From DAOUKH01 sp965207995 (GTDB taxonomy: Bacteria > Chloroflexota > Dehalococcoidia > SHYB01): 64,000 nt of DNA. A program made the translations under genes and the position numbers. Below, piece by piece: positions 8,452-16,409 of the stretch (position 1 is the first letter of the stretch; every line of letters starts with the position of its first letter). The stretch covers positions 2,356,001 to 2,420,000 of the forward strand of contig OZ242299.1 in assembly GCA_965207995.1 (NCBI GenBank), given 5' to 3'. The notes under the pieces were generated by a model. The model worked only from the letters and a program-made list of their open reading frames with translations. It had not been told where the DNA came from and made no database searches.

Positions 8452-9114
8452 GTGGAAAAGTTCCGGCTCGACAAGGAATCGATGGCCCTCCGGGCCGCCA
8501 AAGAGCTCGAAGACGGCATGTGCGTCAACCTCGGGTTCGGGATACCGTCGCTCGCCGCGAACTACATCCCGGAAGGCAAGCAGGTCACCTTCCAAGCGGA
8601 GAACGGCGTCGTCGGCTACGGCGCCATTACGACCGAGGAAGAGGCCGACTGGGACCTGGTGAACGCGATGGGCCAGCCGGTGACGCTCGCGCCGGGTATC
8701 TCCTTCCTCGACCACGCCGAGTCGTTCGCGATGATCCGCGGCGGGCGCGTGGACGTGGCGATGCTGGGGGCGCTCCAAGTATCCCGCCAGGGCGACCTTG
8801 CCAGTTGGGCCTTGCCGGGCCGGGTCGGCGGCATGGGCGGCGCGATGGACCTCGTGGTCGGCGTTAAGAAGGTGATCGTCACCATGACGCATACGACCTC
8901 CGACGGACGGCCGAAGGTCGTCGAGACGTGTTCGCTGCCGCTCACGGCGCGGGCGTGCGTCGACGTGCTGATTACCGACGTGGCGGTGCTGCGCCTGACG
9001 CCGGACGGCATGGCGATCGTGGAGGTTGCGCCTACCTGGACGCCGGAAGAGGTACAGGCGGTCTCCGGCGCCGATCTGCTCGTCGCCGACGAGGTTGTCG
9101 AGATCTCGCTCTAG
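8452..9114 (+). CDS. scoB: 3-oxoacid CoA-transferase subunit B
   Basis: A 220-residue subunit of a class I CoA-transferase. Its features are NLGFGIPSLAANYIP near residue 25, the catalytic-Glu block FQAENGVVGYG around residue 50, and a long VGVKKVIVTMTHT segment. It moves CoA between acyl-CoA and a 3-oxoacid, normally as a heteromer with subunit A. The GTG start follows a GAGGGG Shine-Dalgarno at 8441-8446. Subunit A is not upstream in the same operon as usual; it lies tail to tail on the opposite strand, the two stop codons overlapping in one CTAG. The specific acid is unknown; acetoacetate, 3-oxoadipate and related substrates are all possible. Confidence 0.92.
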   Translation: MEKFRLDKESMALRAAKELEDGMCVNLGFGIPSLAANYIPEGKQVTFQAENGVVGYGAITTEEEADWDLVNAMGQPVTLAPGISFLDHAESFAMIRGGRVDVAMLGALQVSRQGDLASWALPGRVGGMGGAMDLVVGVKKVIVTMTHTTSDGRPKVVETCSLPLTARACVDVLITDVAVLRLTPDGMAIVEVAPTWTPEEVQAVSGADLLVADEVVEISL

Positions 9115-9797
9115 GGCCGGTCGGCCTGGACGAGCCGGTCGACGTAGACGCCTGAGGTGCCGATGCGCTCGGGGTCGAGCTCGTCGGGAGCGACGATGGC
9201 CTCGGCCTCGGCGATGGTGACGCCGGCCGCGGCCGCCATGATGGGGTTGAAGTTGCGAGAGGTGCGGCGGTAGACGAGGTTGCCCATGGTGTCGGCGCGG
9301 TGCGCCTGCACGAAGGCGTAGTCGGCGCGGAGGGGTAATTCCAAGAGGTGGTCGACGCCGCCGATGGTCCGCTTTTCTTTGCCCTCCTCGACGGATGTCC
9401 CCGGGCCCACGGCGGTGTAGAAGCCGCCGATGCCCGCGCCGCCCGCCCGGATGCGCTCGGCGAGCGTCCCCTGGGGAGAGAGCTCGACTTCGAGCGCGCC
9501 GCTCGACCACTGCTCCTCGACCTCGGGCGCCGAGTTGCCCGGGAGGACGCCGATGGAGACGATGGCCTTCCGCACCATGTCGGCCTTGATGAGGATGCCG
9601 GGGTCGAGCCGGTCGGCGCGCGTCCCGCCGCAGGAGTTGCAGATGATGGTGAGGTCCTTGACGCCGCGGTCGCGGAGGGCCGTGACCAACGCCTGCGGAT
9701 AGCCCGCCATACCGAAGCCGGCGATCATGATGCTGGCGCCGTCGGGGATGTCGGCGACGGCGTCGGCGGGGCTGGCGTAGAGCGTGGTCCTGGGCAT
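9111..9797 (-). CDS. scoA: 3-oxoacid CoA-transferase subunit A
   Basis: A 228-residue class I CoA-transferase subunit A: DGASIMIAGFGMAGYP near residue 20 (the CoA-binding Gly-rich loop), CNSCGGTRADRL, then GGIGGFYTAVG-like and RADYAFVQAHRADTMGN segments. It is the partner of the gene at 8452-9114 but is transcribed towards it. The two genes cannot share a transcript, so subunit balance must come from two promoters. The ATG at 9797 is the natural domain start. Confidence 0.92.
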   Translation of the reverse strand: MPRTTLYASPADAVADIPDGASIMIAGFGMAGYPQALVTALRDRGVKDLTIICNSCGGTRADRLDPGILIKADMVRKAIVSIGVLPGNSAPEVEEQWSSGALEVELSPQGTLAERIRAGGAGIGGFYTAVGPGTSVEEGKEKRTIGGVDHLLELPLRADYAFVQAHRADTMGNLVYRRTSRNFNPIMAAAAGVTIAEAEAIVAPDELDPERIGTSGVYVDRLVQADRP

Positions 9798-10547
9798 GGC
9801 CTGTAGCGAGCGAGTCTAGCACGGGGCCGCCGCCGGCCCAAGCCTGGGAGGGGCGAGCGGAACCGGCTAGCCCCAGCGTCCGTTCGGCGGCGCGCGGAAC
9901 TCGCGGTTCTCTGTTCCTCGCGCAGCGCCTCACCACGCATCGCGCCGGCGGGCGAGCGTGGGCTCGACCCGTTGGCGCGGCTGACCGTCCTCGAGCTTTC
10001 GTGCCGCGTGTGCGATGCAAGACCGCGGAGTCCGGCGACCTTCGCCGGGTTGGTGGCGCTTCGCCTCGCTCCTTGGGGAGGAGGCCGCCTTGGCTAGGCG
10101 ATTGTTTCTCGGTGCGGCGTTCTTTGATTTGTACGGCCTGGGGGGGCCGGGCCACGCGGGGCGGTCGTTGCGCGCGCCGTCGGGTATGACGGAGCGGACG
10201 GTCCGGTCCACCACGGTGGGTGAAGCGAGGCCGGCGGTTCGCGCACCCCGTGGGCTAGACGGGGATTGGTCCCCCGGGCCGCGGGTGAGGCGGCGCGGGG
10301 TCTTTGCCGTCCGTACCGGTTACGGAGGCAGGTCGTCGCCACGTGGCCGGCGAGAGGCGGGACGACCCTCCGGGCTTATGGTCCGTAGGGAGGACGGGCC
10401 GGGATGGACATTATCGCCACGGTGGCGGTGTCCACTGATAGCGCCGCACCGAGAAGTGGGCGTATGTGGTCGGTCGGGCCGGGTCCTCCTTTGGGCGTGG
10501 GTTGTTGGCCCGCGTTCCGCGCGCGCGTTCGCGGATGACGGGCCTAG

Positions 10548-10559
10548 GAACATATGTTC
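10548..10559. promoter_or_regulatory. LexA-like palindrome (GAAC-N4-GTTC)
   Basis: The 12-bp perfect palindrome GAACATATGTTC matches the SOS-box form known from Gram-positive bacteria (core GAAC-N4-GTTC). No SOS-type gene lies directly downstream on either strand: the nearest starts are scoA, far to the left on the minus strand, and none nearby on the plus strand. It may be chance, or the leftover of a lost SOS gene. Confidence 0.35.
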
Positions 10560-10625
10560 TTTCGTGATGGTAGGGGAGAGGGTTGGGGGTTGTCAAGGGC
10601 GGTGTGGCGGGACCACCCCACCCGG

Positions 10626-10656
10626 CCCTCTCTCAGTCTCTCCCAGAGGGAGAAAG
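10626..10656 (+). repeat. CTCTCTC hairpin repeat, copy 1
   Basis: Carries the family core: CCCTCTCTCAGTC, then the stem TCTCCC/GGGAGA (10639-10644 with 10648-10653) around an AGA loop. It sits just beyond the rarA stop. The family consensus is described in the findings. Confidence 0.8.
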
Positions 10657-10667
10657 GCCGGAGGCGG

Positions 10668-12071
10668 CTACCAGGGGAGGCGCTCGTCCTCTTCCTCAGG
10701 GGTCGGTGGGGACTTGCTCCATGATTCGAGGCGCTTGGCGATTTCGGCTTCGTAGCCTTGGGTTCCGGGGTGGTAGAAGCGGCGTCCGGCGAGCTCTTCG
10801 GGGAGGTGGCGCTGTTCGACCTGGTGGTCCGCGAAGTCGTGGGCGTAGCGGTAGCCTTTGCCGTGGCCCATGGCGTGTCCAAGACCGGTCACGGCGTTGC
10901 GCAGGTGGAGCGGCACGGGACGGTTCGCGGTCGCCTCGACCTCGGCTTTGGCCGCGGTGTAGGCGGTGAGCGCCGAGTTGCTCTTCGGGGCGGTGGCGAG
11001 GTAGAGCGCGGCCTCGGAGAGAGGCAGGAAGCCTTCGGGCATGCCGATGAAGCTGACGGCCTGCTGGGCGGCGACGGCCACGCTGAGGGCTTGGGGGTCG
11101 GCGAGGCCGATGTCCTCGGCGGCGAGGATGACGATGCGGCGGGCGACGAAGAGAGGGTCCTCGCCGGCTTCGAGCATCCGCGCCAGCCAGTAGACGGCGG
11201 CGTCGGGGTCGGAGCCGCGCACCGACTTGATGAAGGCGGAGATGGTGTCGTAGTGCTCGTCGCCGCCCTTGTCGTAGCGCAGGGTGCGGCGCTGGGCGAC
11301 TTCTTGCAGCGTGGCGAGTTGGATGACGCGGCGCCCCGCGGCGCCGGGCTCGGTGGCCTGCGCGGCGAGCTCGAGGGCGTTGAGGGTGACGCGGGCGTCG
11401 CCGTTGCCGAGTGCGACGAGGAAGTCGAGGGCGTCGTCATCGATGTCGACGCCGAGTGGGGCGAGGCCGCGCTCCTCGTCGCTCAGCGCCCGGGCGACGA
11501 TGGCCCGGAGGTCGTCCTCGGCGAGCGCCTTCAGAGGAAAGACGCGGGCGCGCGAGAGGAGGGGCGAGATGACCTCGAACGAGGGATTCTCGGTCGTGGC
11601 GCCGATGAAGGTGACCGTCCCCTCTTCGACGTGGGGGAGGATGGCGTCCTGCTGCGCCTTGTTGAAGCGGTGGATCTCGTCGATGAAGAGCACGGTGCGC
11701 AGCCCGGTTACCCGTGTCCGTTCTTGGGCCTCGGCGATGATGCGGCGCAGGTCGGCGACGCCGGAGGAGACGGCGCTGACCGGGGCGAAGTGCGACTCGG
11801 TCATGCCGGCGATGATGCGGGCGAGGGTGGTCTTGCCGGCGCCCGGCGGGCCCCACAGCACCATGGAGGGGAGGCGATCGGCGTCGATGGCCTTGCGGAG
11901 GACGCGGCCTTCGCCGATCAGGGCTTCCTGCCCCGCCATCTCGTCGAGGGAGCGGGGACGCATGCGAGCGGCGAGGGGCGCGTTGGCGCCTGGGGTCTCG
12001 ACGGCGCCGCCGGGCCCGTCGGAGGGAATCAGGGCGCGTTGCCCCATCGATGGCGTTCGCCGGCTGGGCAT
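10668..12071 (-). CDS. rarA: Replication-associated AAA ATPase RarA (MgsA)
   Basis: A 467-residue AAA+ ATPase with Walker A GPPGAGKTT, Walker B FIDEIHRF, sensor GATTENPSFE and the C-terminal MgsA tetramerisation region (GKGYRYAHDF, then FYHPGTQGYE). RarA acts at stalled replication forks and is related to clamp-loader ATPases. The frame is open to 12269, but that upstream part translates the dispersed repeat and is not protein-like. The ATG at 12071 is chosen; ATGs at 12101 and 12047 are alternatives, and none has a strong Shine-Dalgarno. Confidence 0.93.
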   Translation of the reverse strand: MPSRRTPSMGQRALIPSDGPGGAVETPGANAPLAARMRPRSLDEMAGQEALIGEGRVLRKAIDADRLPSMVLWGPPGAGKTTLARIIAGMTESHFAPVSAVSSGVADLRRIIAEAQERTRVTGLRTVLFIDEIHRFNKAQQDAILPHVEEGTVTFIGATTENPSFEVISPLLSRARVFPLKALAEDDLRAIVARALSDEERGLAPLGVDIDDDALDFLVALGNGDARVTLNALELAAQATEPGAAGRRVIQLATLQEVAQRRTLRYDKGGDEHYDTISAFIKSVRGSDPDAAVYWLARMLEAGEDPLFVARRIVILAAEDIGLADPQALSVAVAAQQAVSFIGMPEGFLPLSEAALYLATAPKSNSALTAYTAAKAEVEATANRPVPLHLRNAVTGLGHAMGHGKGYRYAHDFADHQVEQRHLPEELAGRRFYHPGTQGYEAEIAKRLESWSKSPPTPEEEDERLPW

Positions 12072-12192
12072 GTCATTCCGCTCGCGTGGGACTGGCGCCA
12101 TGCTAGCAGTCTTTTGGGTGGGCTTCGAGGGGCTTTGGTGGTTGCGAGGGGGCCTCAGCGCCCGACGGGCGCTCGCGCGCCTGCGGCGCGCG

Positions 12193-12258
12193 CCCTCTCT
12201 CAGTCTCCCCCAGAGGGGGAGAGGTTTAAGGTGCTCCCCCCTTCGGGGGAGGTTTAGG
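12193..12258 (+). repeat. CTCTCTC hairpin repeat, copy 2 (two-hairpin form)
   Basis: Full-length copy: CCCTCTCTCAGTC, stem TCTCCCCC/GGGGGAGA with an AGA loop, the link AGGTTTAAGGTG, then a second hairpin CTCCCCC-CTTC-GGGGGAG ending GTTTAGG. It lies in the 217-nt gap between the rarA start and the mutS2 stop. Confidence 0.85.
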
Positions 12259-12288
12259 TGATGCCCCACTCTCTACGGGAGGGATGGC

Positions 12289-14676
12289 CTAGATTTCGGC
12301 GATGGTGACGCCCTCGCCGCCGTCGTCGGGCTCGGCGTCGTAGAACATACCGACGAGGGGGTGCCGGTCGAGGGCGCGGTGAATGACGTCGCGGAGGATG
12401 CCGCGGCCCTTGCCGTGGATGATGCGGACGCGGTGGTGCTCGGCGAGGACGGCCTTCTCGATGTATTCGTCGATGGCGTCGGCGGCCTGCTGGGCCCGCA
12501 TGCCGTGGACCCAGAACTCGTCGCCGACGCGCGCCCGGCGTTTGACGCCTTCGTCGACGGTGTAGCCGGCCTTCGGCGCGGTCTTGGGCCGGACGGCCCT
12601 GCCTTCGATGCGGTCGGGCGGGACTTCGATGCGCAGCGGTCCCGCCTGGACGTGGACGCGTCCATCGGCGGCGACTTCGAGTACCTCGGCTACGGGTTCG
12701 AGTCCCCGGACGCGGACGAGGTCGCCGGTCTTGAGACCTTCGACGGTGGCAGCCGGGGCGGCGTCCTTCCAGGGGCCAGTCTCCAGCTTCTTCCGCATTT
12801 CGTTGACCTCGGTGGAGAGGCGGGCGAGCTCGTCGCGGCCCTTTTCGTTGACCAGGGCCTTGGCCCGCCGTCCCGCGTGGCGGAGGCGGCTCTTCATCTC
12901 CTCGGCCATGACCTGCGCTTCGACGCGCTGCTCCAGCAGGGCCTGGCGGTGCTCTTCCTGCAGGGCCTCGACGCGGCGCTCCAGGGCCGCCCGCTCGGCC
13001 TCGACGGCGCGACGTTCGGCCTCGGCGCCGGCGCGTTCGCGCTCGGCCTCGGCGTGGCGGCGCTGGATGTCTTCGAGGAGGCTCTCGACCTCGGCGGCGC
13101 TCTGGCCGACCGAGCTCTTGGCGGTTTCGAGCACCGCAGGCGGCAGACCAAGGCGTTCGGCTATGGCGAGGGCGTTGCTCCGGCCGGGCACGCCGACGAC
13201 GAGGCGGAAGGTCGGCGCGAGCGTGACGGGGTCGAACTCGACGTTGGCGTTCTCGACGCCGCCGGCGACGTTGGCGAAGCCCTTGAGCTCGCTGTGGTGC
13301 GTGGTGACGACGGTGACGGCGCGCCGCTCGGTGAGCGTGGAGAGGATGGCCTTGCCGAGGGCGGCGCCTTCCTGGGGATCGGTGCCGGCGCCGAGCTCGT
13401 CGAGCAGGACCAGCGATTTCCCGGTGGCCGCGGCGAGGATGTCGACGATGTTCCCCATGTGGGCGCTGAAGGTGGAGAGGGACTGCTCGATACTTTGCTC
13501 GTCGCCGATGTCGGCGTAGACGCCGTCGAAGACCTTCAGCGCCGAGCCACCGGCGGCGGGGATGGGGAGGCCGGCCTGGGCCATCAGGGCGAGCAGCCCG
13601 ACGGTCTTGAGGGCGACGGTCTTGCCGCCGGTGTTGGGTCCGGAAATGACGAGGGCGCGGTAGGTCTTGCCGATCTCGAGCGACATGGGGACGGCGTCGT
13701 CGCCGAGCAGCGGGTGACGGGCGTCGATCAGGCGCACCGCTTCTTCGTCGTCCTCGTCGAGGGAGGCGGGAACCGCGCCGTGCATCTGCTGGCCGAGCCG
13801 GGCCTTGGCGAGGGCGAGGTCGAGGGTTGCCAGACGCTCGACGGCCGCGACGATCTCGTCCTCGCGCTCGCCGAGCATCGCGGTCAGGCTGCGGAGGATG
13901 CGCTCGGCCTCGCGTGCCGCGGCGAGTTTCAACTCGCGCCAGGCGTTGCCGAGCTCGACGATGGCCAACGGCTCCATGAACACCGTCGCGCCGGTGGCCG
14001 AGATGTCGTGAATGAGGCCTTGGAACTGGCCGCGGAAGTCGGCCTTTACCGCGAGCACGAAGCGGTCGCCGCGGGTGGCGACGAAGCTCTCCTGGAGACA
14101 GCGCTGCCCTTCGGGGGAGGCGATGATCTCTTCTAGCCGGGACTGGATGCGCTCCTGGGTCTGGCGCTCCTCGGTGCGCAGGCGCGCCAGCAGATCGGTG
14201 GCGTCGTCGAGGACCTCGCCGCTCTTGCTCAGCGCGCCGCGGGCTGCCTGGACGAAGTCGTCGAACTCGCAGAGGCCCGACGCCATTTCGGCGAGCCGAG
14301 GCAGCTCGTTGCGGAGCCGGCCCAGGTTCGCGCGCGCCGAGCGCATGACCACGAAGGTCTCGGCGGCTTGCAGGAGGTCGAGCCCCGGCAGCTGGCCGCC
14401 GAGCGCGCCGGTGTGGGCCATGGGGCGGATGTCCGCCGCGCCGTCGAAGGAGAGGGTGGGGCGCAGGTCGAGGAGGCGAAGGCTCTCGCGAGTCTCCTCC
14501 TGGAGCCTTGCGACCTCGGCGGGCAGGTAGGAGGGCTCGATGGTCTCGGCGAGGTCGCGGCTCGGGGGAAATGACGTGCAGTGGGCGAGCCGTGCTCGCA
14601 CCTTGTCGAATTCGAGGACTTCGAGCGCCCGGCGCTTGAGACGGCCCCGTGGCGGTCGCTTCTTCTTGGTGGCCAC
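12289..14676 (-). CDS. mutS2: Endonuclease MutS2
   Basis: A 795-residue MutS2. The N-terminal clamp/core region starts with ALEVLEFDKVRARLA. The ATPase carries Walker A GPNTGGKTVALKT near residue 345, a DELGAGTDPQEG Walker B and TTHHSELKGFA. A long Ala/Glu/Arg coiled coil follows at roughly 515-640, and a C-terminal Smr nuclease domain has VHGMRAQQA and HGKGRGILRDV. MutS2 acts on branched recombination intermediates or, in some bacteria, on collided ribosomes; it is not the mismatch-repair MutS. Length and domain order are normal. The gene stands alone between repeats. Confidence 0.97.
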   Translation of the reverse strand: MATKKKRPPRGRLKRRALEVLEFDKVRARLAHCTSFPPSRDLAETIEPSYLPAEVARLQEETRESLRLLDLRPTLSFDGAADIRPMAHTGALGGQLPGLDLLQAAETFVVMRSARANLGRLRNELPRLAEMASGLCEFDDFVQAARGALSKSGEVLDDATDLLARLRTEERQTQERIQSRLEEIIASPEGQRCLQESFVATRGDRFVLAVKADFRGQFQGLIHDISATGATVFMEPLAIVELGNAWRELKLAAAREAERILRSLTAMLGEREDEIVAAVERLATLDLALAKARLGQQMHGAVPASLDEDDEEAVRLIDARHPLLGDDAVPMSLEIGKTYRALVISGPNTGGKTVALKTVGLLALMAQAGLPIPAAGGSALKVFDGVYADIGDEQSIEQSLSTFSAHMGNIVDILAAATGKSLVLLDELGAGTDPQEGAALGKAILSTLTERRAVTVVTTHHSELKGFANVAGGVENANVEFDPVTLAPTFRLVVGVPGRSNALAIAERLGLPPAVLETAKSSVGQSAAEVESLLEDIQRRHAEAERERAGAEAERRAVEAERAALERRVEALQEEHRQALLEQRVEAQVMAEEMKSRLRHAGRRAKALVNEKGRDELARLSTEVNEMRKKLETGPWKDAAPAATVEGLKTGDLVRVRGLEPVAEVLEVAADGRVHVQAGPLRIEVPPDRIEGRAVRPKTAPKAGYTVDEGVKRRARVGDEFWVHGMRAQQAADAIDEYIEKAVLAEHHRVRIIHGKGRGILRDVIHRALDRHPLVGMFYDAEPDDGGEGVTIAEI

Positions 14677-14754
14677 CTTGCTTCCCCGCTCCCGATTCTA
14701 ACGCAGGCGGAGGGGGCGGCGGGCGTCGATGAGCCGCTCTGGGGGATGGGGAAC

Positions 14755-14774
14755 GGGCGATTCGCGAATCGCCC
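14755..14774. repeat. 20-bp perfect palindromic repeat, copy 1
   Basis: GGGCGATTCGCGAATCGCCC is a perfect 10+10 palindrome, followed by CTACAGGGGAGG. A second copy at 18224-18243 shares about 45 bp of surrounding sequence. In both places a CTCTCTC hairpin repeat follows within roughly 50-150 bp. Confidence 0.85.
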
Positions 14775-14828
14775 CTACAGGGGAGGGGACCTCCGCGCCC
14801 CGCCCCACCGACGCGCCTGGCGGCGCGT

Positions 14829-14885
14829 GCCCTCTCTCAATCTCCCCCGGAGGGGGAGAGGTTTAAGGGGCGCCCCTGGAGGGTA
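14829..14885 (+). repeat. CTCTCTC hairpin repeat, copy 3
   Basis: Core CCCTCTCTCAATC, then stem TCTCCCCC/GGGGGAGA with a CGGA-type loop, then GGTTTAAG and a shorter second arm CGCCCCTGGAGGG. It lies between the mutS2 start and the selA stop. Confidence 0.8.
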
Positions 14886-14905
14886 GGGTGGTTCGCGAGT
14901 AGGGG

Positions 14906-16291
14906 CTAGGTGCGGAGCTGGCCGAGGGCCTGGGCCACGATCTGGTCCTGCTCGGGGAGGACAGTGCGGGGGTCGATGACGAGGGCGTCGCGCTCGATGC
15001 GGGCGACGATCGGGGGGGAGCCGGCGCGGAGGGCCGCCGCCATCGCCTCGACGCCGGTCTCTCCAGGAGGGATTGCTACGACGCGTGTGGGCAGTGCCTC
15101 GCCGGGGAGGGTGCCGCCGCCGATGGCCGACGTGCCGTCCTGGATAACCGCGCCGGGACCGGCGGCCTTGGCGATGCGCTTGGCCCGCCGTTCGAGCGCC
15201 GCGGCGGGCGCGGCGATCATTCGCCAGATGGGCAACTTGTCGTCTGCCTCGCCTCGGAGGTAGTGCAGCAGCGTCACCTGGAGTGCGGCCATCGTGGCCT
15301 TGTCGATGCGCATGGCGCGGACGAGGGGGTGCTCTTTCAGAACGTCGACGTAGCGGCTCTTGCCGACCACGATGCCGGCTTGGGGCCCGCCGAGCAGCTT
15401 GTCGCCGGAGAACATGACGACGTCCGCGCCGCCGCGCACGGCCTCGGCGGGCGTCGGCTCGTGGAGCAGGCCGTAGGCGGCGCTGTCGAGGAGGCAGCCG
15501 CTGCCGAGGTCGTAGAGGAGCGGGAGGCCGTGGCGCGCCGCCGCTTCGGCAAGCTCGACGATGCCGGCCTCGCGGGTGAAGCCGGTAACCTTGAAGTTGC
15601 TGCGATGGACTTTTAATAAGGCGGCGGTCTCGTCGGTCACCGCGCGGTCGTAGTCGCGGACGTAGGTGCGGTTGGTGGTGCCGACCTCGACGAGTTTGGC
15701 GTCGGACTGCGCGAGAACGTCGGGGATGCGAAAGCCGCCGCCGATCTCGACGGCCTCGCCCCGCGACACGATCACCTCTTTTCCGCGGGCGATGGCGCGA
15801 AGCGTGAGCATGACCGCGGCGGCGTTGTTGTTGACCGCGAATCCGGCCTCGGCGCCGGTGATTCGGCGCAGAAGCTCGTCGAGGTGGACGTGGCGCGATC
15901 CGCGCTCGCCGGCGGTGAGGTCCATTTCGAGGTTCCCGTAGCCGGCGGCGGCGCGACGGGCGGCCTCGGCGGCCTCGGCGCTCAGCGGGGCGCGTCCGAG
16001 GTTGGTGTGGAGCACCACGCCGGTGGCGTTGATCACGGGGAGGAGGGAGGGTTCGAGGTCGCGCGAGAGGGCGGCCTCGGCTCCGGCGATGACCTCGGCC
16101 TCGGACGGCGGAGCCTCGCCGGCGGCGATCCGCGCCCGTGCCCGGTCGAGCTGGTCGCGCACGGCCTCGACGACGGCGGGCCGCGAGTAGCGCGACACCG
16201 CCCCTTCGAGGCGGGGATCGCCCGCTACGGCGTCCACGCTGGGCAGCCGCCGATAGCCGTCGCCGGGGTGGGCGCTTCGAGAGCGTGCCAT
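14906..16291 (-). CDS. selA: L-seryl-tRNA(Sec) selenium transferase SelA
   Basis: A 461-residue PLP enzyme converting seryl-tRNA(Sec) to selenocysteyl-tRNA(Sec) with selenophosphate. It has the N-terminal PSVDAVAGDP segment that binds tRNA(Sec) in SelA, INATGVVLHTNLGRAPLS near residues 87-104, the NNNAAAVML block and the PLP lysine in MFSGDKLLGGPQ (Lys298). Full length distinguishes it from shorter archaeal SelA-like proteins. No selB, selD, tRNA(Sec) or in-frame UGA selenoprotein gene is visible in this window, so the rest of the pathway must be elsewhere. Confidence 0.93.
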   Translation of the reverse strand: MARSRSAHPGDGYRRLPSVDAVAGDPRLEGAVSRYSRPAVVEAVRDQLDRARARIAAGEAPPSEAEVIAGAEAALSRDLEPSLLPVINATGVVLHTNLGRAPLSAEAAEAARRAAAGYGNLEMDLTAGERGSRHVHLDELLRRITGAEAGFAVNNNAAAVMLTLRAIARGKEVIVSRGEAVEIGGGFRIPDVLAQSDAKLVEVGTTNRTYVRDYDRAVTDETAALLKVHRSNFKVTGFTREAGIVELAEAAARHGLPLLYDLGSGCLLDSAAYGLLHEPTPAEAVRGGADVVMFSGDKLLGGPQAGIVVGKSRYVDVLKEHPLVRAMRIDKATMAALQVTLLHYLRGEADDKLPIWRMIAAPAAALERRAKRIAKAAGPGAVIQDGTSAIGGGTLPGEALPTRVVAIPPGETGVEAMAAALRAGSPPIVARIERDALVIDPRTVLPEQDQIVAQALGQLRT

Positions 16292-16332
16292 GGGGTCATG
16301 GTAGCACAGGGGGCTTGGCGGGCACGGTTTCC

Positions 16333-16361
16333 TTGACAGCCCTATCCGCCTACCACAGAAT
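16333..16361 (+). promoter_or_regulatory. Predicted sigma-70 promoter of the thiolase gene
   Basis: Consensus -35 TTGACA at 16333-16338, 17-bp spacer, and -10 CAGAAT at 16356-16361 (4 of 6 consensus). It leaves about 40 nt of leader before the ATG at 16410. Confidence 0.7.
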
Positions 16362-16409
16362 GGCTTCTACAGAAGTGGCGGGGGTCGAAGAGGCCCCGCG
16401 GGAGAGGGC

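Larger units (their letters stand above)
9798..10667. other. Gene-poor stretch between scoA and rarA
   Basis: About 870 nt without a convincing gene. Several open frames cross it on both strands, but their translations are Arg/Gly/Pro-rich and show no domain, as expected for random high-GC frames. Recognisable content is a GAAC-N4-GTTC palindrome at 10548-10559 and one copy of the CTCTCTC hairpin repeat at the rarA end. The stretch may be the remains of a decayed gene, but no remnant could be recognised. Confidence 0.6.

Noticed and set aside
10015..10755. A 246-codon plus-strand frame in the gap before rarA
   Set aside because: The translation is Arg/Gly/Ser-rich without domain or Shine-Dalgarno, and it runs through a dispersed repeat into the 3' end of rarA.
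12072..12269. A 66-residue N-terminal extension of RarA
   Set aside because: It translates the CTCTCTC repeat and has no similarity to RarA; internal ATGs give the normal protein length.
14906..16291. Selenoprotein genes in the window suggested by selA
   Set aside because: None of the recognised genes contains an in-frame UGA at an active-site position; redox proteins here do not show an extended reading past a TGA.
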